Origin: Lepeophtheirus salmonis
Lineage: Eukaryota; Arthropoda; Copepoda; Siphonostomatoida; Caligidae
NCBI RefSeq assembly: GCF_016086655.4
Contig: NC_052134.2
Coordinates: 38,749,971 to 38,813,970 of the forward strand
Direction of reading: 5' to 3'
Length of the DNA stretch: 64,000 bases
The notes under the pieces were generated by a model. It saw only the letters and a program-made list of their open reading frames with translations. It made no database searches and was not told where the DNA came from. Each line of letters opens with the position of its first letter. The stretch's first letter is position 1. Made by a program: the position numbers and the translations under genes. Of the stretch, positions 57,890-64,000 are shown piece after piece.

Positions 57890-58750
57890 ATACAGATTTT
57901 TTTTTCGAGACCGTATACATCTTTCAATGCTCTTTAACAATTTGTAATAAGAATTGAAGCTGCGATTCGTCTGTTGTTAACATGCCACTGTATTCTTTGT
58001 AAGTGCTCCTCCTTGTTCTGCTTGGTTATTGATAACTTGAAGAGCATCAAATATTTCAAGAGATTTCTTATAATCATCGTTTCTTGGCCACAATTTTAGA
58101 TCAACTATTAAAAACTCTACTGTGAATTTCCGCATCTCAATAATTTTTTGGTATTTTTTCTTCTAAATTTTTATGAGTATTTGTTTTTGTTGAATTTTGG
58201 TCTTGTTTTTCCATATTTTTAATTCCAAATAATATTTTTTTTTTGTCGTTGTCAAACCATTTGTTGGAATGTTTTGACGAGTAAAACCTCGGTAGAAGTT
58301 GTATCTTCAATGTATGTGTTAAAAAATGAGCTTATTATTGTGATGTCTACGTACAACCAGTAATAACTTTTTATCAAGCATTTTCTCTAAAAAAACTCAA
58401 TTTCCAGCTTTTTTACCTATGTTTGAGCTGGTTGTATCAAAACATATAACTTTAATATTGTCTGCTACTCCCAATCTTGAACAGCTTCAAAAATTGCAGT
58501 TGCTTTCACTTCACCTATGCTAGATGGACGCTTGGGAACACAAAGTAATTTGGAAATTCCTCTTCCAGAAATTATTATTGAATGATAATCGACCATATCT
58601 TTTCTAATTAGATTGGACATCATTTTACGATCCCTATGGATTACCAGAGGAATGTTACATAGGAATTTTTCATAATATTTTATGATTTTTTTGATCTAGA
58701 TTCAATTCTTTTACAACGGATAGTTCTTTGGTGAAGAGTAAACTTATAAA
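57890..58750 (-). pseudogene. Decayed hAT-like transposase (DTTxSN / CRHH type)
   Basis: The minus strand, in several frames, reads SIGEVKATAIFEAVQDWG, VADNIKVICFDTTSSNIGKK then AG, LEKMLDKKLLLVV and, further on, WPRNDDYKKSLEIFDALQVI followed by NNQAEQGGALTKN. The series (acidic FDTTxSNxG block, leucine-rich step, W-x-x-x-x-D-Y helix, then a VxN.AE.G.AL block) matches a transposase-like protein family that I associate from memory with invertebrate genomes and hAT-like elements. The naming is inference. Many stops and frameshifts show long decay. Possible earlier exons extend toward 59130, where a C-rich acceptor (CCCCCACAG, minus strand) precedes a short open stretch. Confidence 0.55.
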
Positions 58751-60854
58751 TGGTTTAGCTCATAAATTTATATTGCACCTTATATATTTAGACAACCATA
58801 ATTAAGTAATTATTTGGTTCTTTGTTCTTAGTTACTTCGAAGTAATCCGTTTTTTTAGGAAGATTTCATTTAAGTACCATCCACCAACAAATAGTAATGG
58901 ATAGCAAATTTGATATGTTCTTGAATATACCTCCCTATGGGTTTAACAAGTAAACAGTTGGAACCACTTTGGATTTCCTTATGAAGGACAAAAATGGGGG
59001 AAATGTTGTGGAAAAAAAAGTATTATGAATCTGTAAGTTTTGTTCCATATGAGTTGTTAATGCCAGTGGAAGTTCATGAAACATGTCAATTCATTTGAGA
59101 AGACATCACCTAAACAAGTCTGTGGGGGAAAAAAAGAGAGATGAAAATGACCCAACAAGGCAATTATCAATATATACAGCATTTAAATAACATCTTACCG
59201 ATGATTCCTAAAGGCTACAAAGAAAAACGGGAAATATTGGGTAGTTTATTTTTAAAAACATTAAATCCTTTTCAGTGGTTTTATAATTTATAAATAATAA
59301 TAATATATACCTGTGTATATTTTATATCGACCATTGTTTTTAGATAAATTAAATATATTAAGGATTAATTTATTGGTACAGAAAATAAATTATAAAAGAA
59401 TAAAATATGTAAAAAAAAGTTTAAATTTAAAAAAAAGTGTTATACCGTATTGAACCGCGTACCGCGAAAGGTATACCACGGTTCGTACTGAACCATGGCT
59501 TAGCGTTCTGTTCCTACCATAATACTTACATATAAAAATACAAAAATATTATATGCAAACCTATTGAAAGAACGATTTTATTAATTGCTCACCTTTACAA
59601 AACTTTCAATCGAAAAATGGATGAGGTACACGGATGAAAATACTCTAAGAGTATCTCTCTTATAGTATTCAAATAAAAACACACCTTGAAACATGGTACA
59701 TGAGTGACATAATTGTCTTGAAGAGATTATATATACCGTTTGAAATATCCTTATTACGTAATTTAGATATGAATCAAATACAATTAACTGTAATTTTTGT
59801 GTGTTGACAGTTTTAGTATTTAATTCAAATCTTTGTCAATTTAACAGAAATTAAGCAGTTTAGTTATTAAAAAAAATCGTGATTTGAAAAATTTATTATT
59901 TATTTATTTCAAATTAAAAGCATGGAATTTGTAAGGGCTACATTGCCAAATTTTGAGCTATGAGTCTTTTTATTTTTGATTATAAATTGTCGCATAATAA
60001 GTTGATAACGACTCACTTACCTTGTAGTGTTTTTGTAGAGTTCTTTTCCAAATTAACGTGTCATTATTATTTATAAATCATATAGCATTTTCCGTAAAGT
60101 TTTTTTCTTTTGAAGGTTGATTCTGGGAGTGTATAGTGCAGTTCCATAATCCTTTGTTTTGTAGAGTAACAAGAATTCATTTTCAACTTTTTCAACGTTC
60201 ATAGCCACATTCTAGAAAATGAATATTTTAATACTAAATAAAACTTATATATTCAAGATTGCATAGTTAGTAGAAGGTCATTGTAAAGGATTTGACATTC
60301 CTCTTTCACTTTAATCCTAAAATCTATTGAAATGGGCAAAAAAGATTCATTTATAATCATTAAGTGATAATACCTTTTTGGTATTTAAGAGTAAGATTTA
60401 CTTACGATAACAGCACTGACATCCTTTCTAAAATTTTGATATTTGTAATTCTAACTACTTCTAAAGAGTAGGTTTTTAGTTTTAAGTGAATTCATAAAAA
60501 TGGTTAAATAAATTATTTAGTAAAAAAAGGCATATCGACAAAAAAATATCAGTTACAAACATTGTAAATACATATATATTTATGGTAAATCACCTTAAAA
60601 AGTTGTAAAAGCTATAAATAATGTTATTTATTATATTTATTTATTTAATGCTTTTTTTCATCAAATTATAATAAGAGATCCATTTTCCGGGTTCTTTAAA
60701 GTAATTATATATATATATAACTATATGTAAATGAGCACAGGTGCAAGAAATAATGGTTTTTGAGAGAGGCAACTTCAACTATGTCAGAATATTAATATAT
60801 TTACAGTCAAATTCGAGAAAGAGCAACAAAATTTTATTTTAAATTATATTTTTT
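58751..60854. other. Spacer, possibly including the 5' end of the hAT-like relic
   Basis: 59436-59520 is GC-richer and begins AGTGTTATACCGTATTGAAC, reminiscent of hAT-type ends (CAGTGTT). An imperfect hairpin GAACCGCGTACC...GGTATACCACGGTTC lies at 59452-59484. The remainder is AT-rich with a (TA)n run near 60709-60720. Confidence 0.4.
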
Positions 60855-61060
60855 CAGTTGTTAGTGTTTCTGCTTCTTTGTTGTTCTGAACGATGATTGA
60901 TTGCCATTGAATGAGCGGTTTCAATTTTCTGTGTAAAATTCCCAAAAATTATAATAACAATCATTATTAATACTAATAATTCCAGAGTTGGCAAGATTGG
61001 CTAACTTCTACCAGCTGATTTTGGGTCATTTTTTCTTTTTCTTTTAAAAAGAAAGGTTGC
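60855..61060 (+). repeat. Dispersed repeat R3, copy 3
   Basis: TTCAGTTGTTAGTGTTTCTG, GTTCTGAACGATGATTGATT and AATAATTCCAGAGTTGGCAA follow the order of the other copies. It lies immediately upstream of the mariner relic at 61150. Confidence 0.55.
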
Positions 61061-61149
61061 GAGGTTGAGTGATTGAAATTAATTCATATTTCGATATATT
61101 AAAGCATAAACAATTTGTTAAAAAAAGATACAAACCTGACCTCTCTTGC

Positions 61150-61675
61150 TTACGTACAAGTCGAGAAATGACATTTGAACGTGATGGACGAATTACCATT
61201 CAAGTTCTCCCAGCCGTTGGGGATATCCAAGACCACCTTCTATGCCGTCAGCAAGTCCGAAACGTTGTAGAGGAAGAAGGGTTCTGTCAAAAAGACCAAC
61301 TGGACCCAAAGGAGTAAAAGGAAACACCCTAGGTCAATCCCCTCAAGTCCATGAGATCCCGGGGTTTCACACCAGAATGTCCAGAGAGCTATCAAAAAAG
61401 GGGCAGAAAAATCCTTGTTAGGGTAGAGAGGCCAATTTTTGGCAGAAGCAATGAAAGGAATCTATCTCCTCCATTGCCCTAATGCCAAGCCCCTTGACTG
61501 CACCTTTTGGGTGCATGTCGTGGGGAAGGTCAGTAGTGTCTGTCATCCAAACAGCGAGGCCCTCAAAGACACTGTCAGCCAGTACTTGGAAGTCACGAAA
61601 GAGGAATACATGTGGAGCGGGTATCTGCCTTTCCCGTTTCCACTGAAAGCCATCATTGCCCCTAAGGGCGTCTAA
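61150..61675 (+). pseudogene. Internally deleted mariner transposase (DD37D-like)
   Basis: The 5' part, in one frame, reads FYAVSKSETL-stop-RKKGSVKKTNWTQRSKR, the end of the first HTH plus the linker. After a deletion of the whole first and second catalytic regions, the 3' part (61439-61674) reads CPNAKPLDCTFWVHVVGKVS, then CHPNSEALKDTVSQYLEVTK and LKAIIAPKGV-stop. The third catalytic Asp (KPLDCTFW) is present. About 525 bp remain of an expected kilobase. Confidence 0.78.
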
Positions 61676-62594
61676 TTTAATGATTAAGAGAGCTCAGGCA
61701 CACATTTATTTGGATTATTAATTTTCTTAAAATTTATTGTTAATTAATAAATTATATTTTGTTAAAGTTTAAAATTCAATTTGTTCAGATTTCCCCATTT
61801 CCTTTTACTTTATCTATGTAGGGCTCACACTAACTGTATAACCATCATACTTTGCATAGATCTACATTAGTATGTATATATGCATTTATAAATTAAATAT
61901 GTTGCTGCTAAATGCCTCCTTTGGTTAAAAAAAATAAATTTAATTTTCGGGGATATCTCTTTCGTATGTATGTGCTACTTACTTAACATATTAAATATTC
62001 TTTTTATCCTTATTTTGAAGAATAAGAAGAGAATTATTCCATGAAAACTTTTATACAATTATTTGACATCTTTTTATAAGCGAGTAAAAAAATTCACACA
62101 TATAAAATATGCATTTCTTAACATAGTTTATGTATTTTTAGAAAGTTATCAAAAAAGAAAGGGAATATAATATATAGGAACTCAGACAACTCTTACAAAA
62201 TTACATAGATATTAAATGCCCATTCTGATGCATATTTATGCATTTTTTTCTCTCCCTCTTCTGATCCTTGGTATGCAATTGCTTCAATGGAATGTTTGGT
62301 ATTTTAAAATAATATATATTTCTTGTAATCATTAAATTTTTTTAATGAATTAATATCCTTTCTTTATTTATGGCCAATGTTTTAGAGCAGGGATTCTCAA
62401 TTGGTTATTGTGAGTCTCTGATGATAGGGAATAATTTCTATAGACGTTTATTTAATGATTAATCTAGTAGTAGAGACAATGGACAGTTTTCTCATACATA
62501 AAAAGAAAAAATTTCAACCATTGAGTTTTTTATTATACTGTGGTTTAATAGAACACGATTTTACTTCACCAACACAAAAATTTATACTATATTT
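61676..62594. other. AT-rich spacer
   Basis: Nothing recognised. The ORF at 62455-62661 overlaps repeat R3 and does not look coding. Confidence 0.45.
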
Positions 62595-62765
62595 TCTTGT
62601 CAACTGTCGATTTTATGATTGTTTGAATTCAAATTACCCCTTTTTAAGCTCTGAAGAATGATTGAATAATTATTCCGTGGATTGGGAAGCATGAGTACTA
62701 ACTGATGTTGTGCCTTTTTTTGAGAAAGAAAATGTTGCAAGATATAATAAATGTTGATAATGATG
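62595..62765 (+). repeat. Dispersed repeat R3, copy 4
   Basis: TTGTCAACTGTCGATTTTAT, AAGCTCTGAAGAATGATTGA and ATTCCGTGGATTGGGAAGCA match the ordered blocks of the other copies with more divergence. Confidence 0.5.
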
Positions 62766-63004
62766 TGATAAATCTACGGATTGAATATTGAAATACATAA
62801 CTAGTTTCTTTGTTTTTGATGTTCTTGGTATCATTACCTCAAAGTTTTGGTCTAAGCTCCCCTAGTGGTGGTATTGTTTTACTATATCATAAAATAGTCG
62901 GAAACACAACTTGTTCGAGTATTCAGTCCCGAATGATCTAATAAGTTGATTTTTATGGAAATCCTTAACAATTTGATCTTTTAGTGTGTGAATACACAAA
63001 TTCT

Positions 63005-63035
63005 TAAGGGTTGTAAATTGTAAGTTTCTTCTGTA

Positions 63036-63075
<40 letters not shown>

Positions 63076-63420
63076 GGGAACCAAAATTAACATGGTATCC
63101 CTCACAATTTCAAGAATGTATTCGAGGAGAGCAGAATAGCTCTCATAACCTTTCATTAGATTACACCTAAGTAGCAATGAGAAGAAGGACAAGTTCCCCT
63201 CCGTTTTCGATCCTCAATTTTACTCTGACTCGAACTGGAACTCTCCCCAGAAATCAATAGCGTTACTTTCTGCCATCCATGAGTACACCCACTTGCTGTT
63301 GCACTTTACAGTTCTACGTTCTTGCCTCAAAAATGAAACAATGAGGATAGAAGTTTTAGAAACACTGTTTCGTTACAAACAACAACATAAAAACTTGCAC
63401 AATAAAAAATACTTATAATT
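63005..63420 (+). repeat. Dispersed MITE family copy (i) with expanded poly-A
   Basis: Starts TAAGGGTTGTAAATTGTAAG, then a run of 34 A at 63039-63072 where other copies have a short A-rich leader. The family blocks follow: CACAATTTCAAGAATGTATT, CTCATAACCTTTCATTAGAT, TTTCGATCCTCAATTTTACT, CCATGAGTACACCCAC. It is nearly full length. Confidence 0.7.
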
Positions 63421-64000
63421 TAGAACCAGAACTTAATTATTTGATCTTTTTTACTCATTTCATAGAGTACAACAATATATTCACTATGTGAGCATTTGAG
63501 GTTGCCCCCCTTCCGTAGTCTGATTCCTGCCATTTTTCAGATTGAAAGCATTTGTTATTACACTTTTTATAATTTAACTATATTTATTTCTAAAGTACTG
63601 ATAACTAAACATTAAATATATTAAATTATACTCTTTAAAAGTTGTTTTAGGCTAGTTTGTCAAACACGGGTGACAAAAATACCGTTGATTAATATTCGTC
63701 AGGAGTTCAGCCTGCGGCCCATATTTTGTATATTTTTTCATCAACATGTTCAATTTTCACATGACTAAAATAAAATTATTTTCAAAAACATTGCCTCTTT
63801 GTAGTGTCAAAAAAGGTCCTAATAAATTTCAACTGATGTTCCTTTGACTTTTGTTCTTCTCAAAATTTCATAATTCAAATGGAACATAAAAACTTAAAAC
63901 AAAACTTTAACCAGCCAACATTTCTAGATATAAAAATGAGCATGTATCAAGTATTATTAAGTAAATAAGAAGTGAAGTAAACAATCACTGTAATTAACAA
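63421..64000. other. AT-rich spacer
   Basis: Nothing recognised up to the end of the window. Confidence 0.45.

Noticed and set aside
63004..63192. Minus-strand ORF with a poly-Phe run
   Set aside because: The Phe run is the complement of the 34-base poly-A. The frame lies in a MITE copy.

Overview
The window is 64 kb of AT-rich (roughly 70% A+T), gene-poor animal nuclear DNA. It is crowded with dead DNA transposons. The mix of Tc1/mariner relics, several with DD37D-like spacing of the catalytic residues, together with very short introns and long AT-rich spacers, is what I would expect from a copepod such as a caligid sea louse (Lepeophtheirus/Caligus). That host assignment is inference from memory of transposase types and was not searched. 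Nothing bacterial, viral, CRISPR-like or rRNA/tRNA-like was recognised.

Only one gene is convincing. It lies on the minus strand at 44522-45651 and encodes a 347-residue secreted protein with a duplicated four-cysteine module and a Thr/Pro-rich, mucin-like tail carrying 11-residue repeats. It has a TATA box, an initiator-like site, a 57-bp intron just before the ATG and an AATAAA signal 21 bases after the stop. Weaker coding candidates are a splice-acceptor-preceded terminal exon (24613-24875, minus), a 93-bp internal exon (38353-38445, plus), a 77-codon ORF with a C-terminal membrane segment (47968-48201, minus) and a 97-codon hydrophobic ORF (51148-51441, minus).

Layout. 0.8-2.3 kb: a repeat copy interrupted by a mariner relic. 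2.9-4.7 kb: two more mariner relics of different lineages. 4.7-16 kb: AT-rich spacer with dispersed repeats (6.3, 8.0, 10.4 and 11.3-12.5 kb). 16-19 kb: two DD37D-type relics. 22.9 kb: a full-length TIR element. 26.1-28.4 kb: an old repeat split by a mariner that still has both terminal inverted repeats. 28.8-29.3 kb: another repeat copy and a GC-rich hairpin. 30.1-35.4 kb: a nest of long inverted repeats, including a 1.75-kb foldback element. 35.4-40.5 kb: spacer with a degraded coding island. 40.5-42.3 kb: repeat copies, one inserted into another. 44.5-45.7 kb: the secreted-protein gene. 46.8-55.8 kb: five more mariner relics, two of them abutting. 57.9-59.1 kb: a decayed hAT-like transposase. 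61-63.4 kb: a last mariner relic and more repeats.

The genes do not form a pathway. The story of the window is one of successive transposon invasions: an older dispersed repeat, then hAT-like MITEs and mariners landing in older copies, all now inactive by stop codons, frameshifts, lost catalytic residues or internal deletions. All coordinates of decayed elements are approximate because they were drawn by eye from translated similarity and repeat matches.
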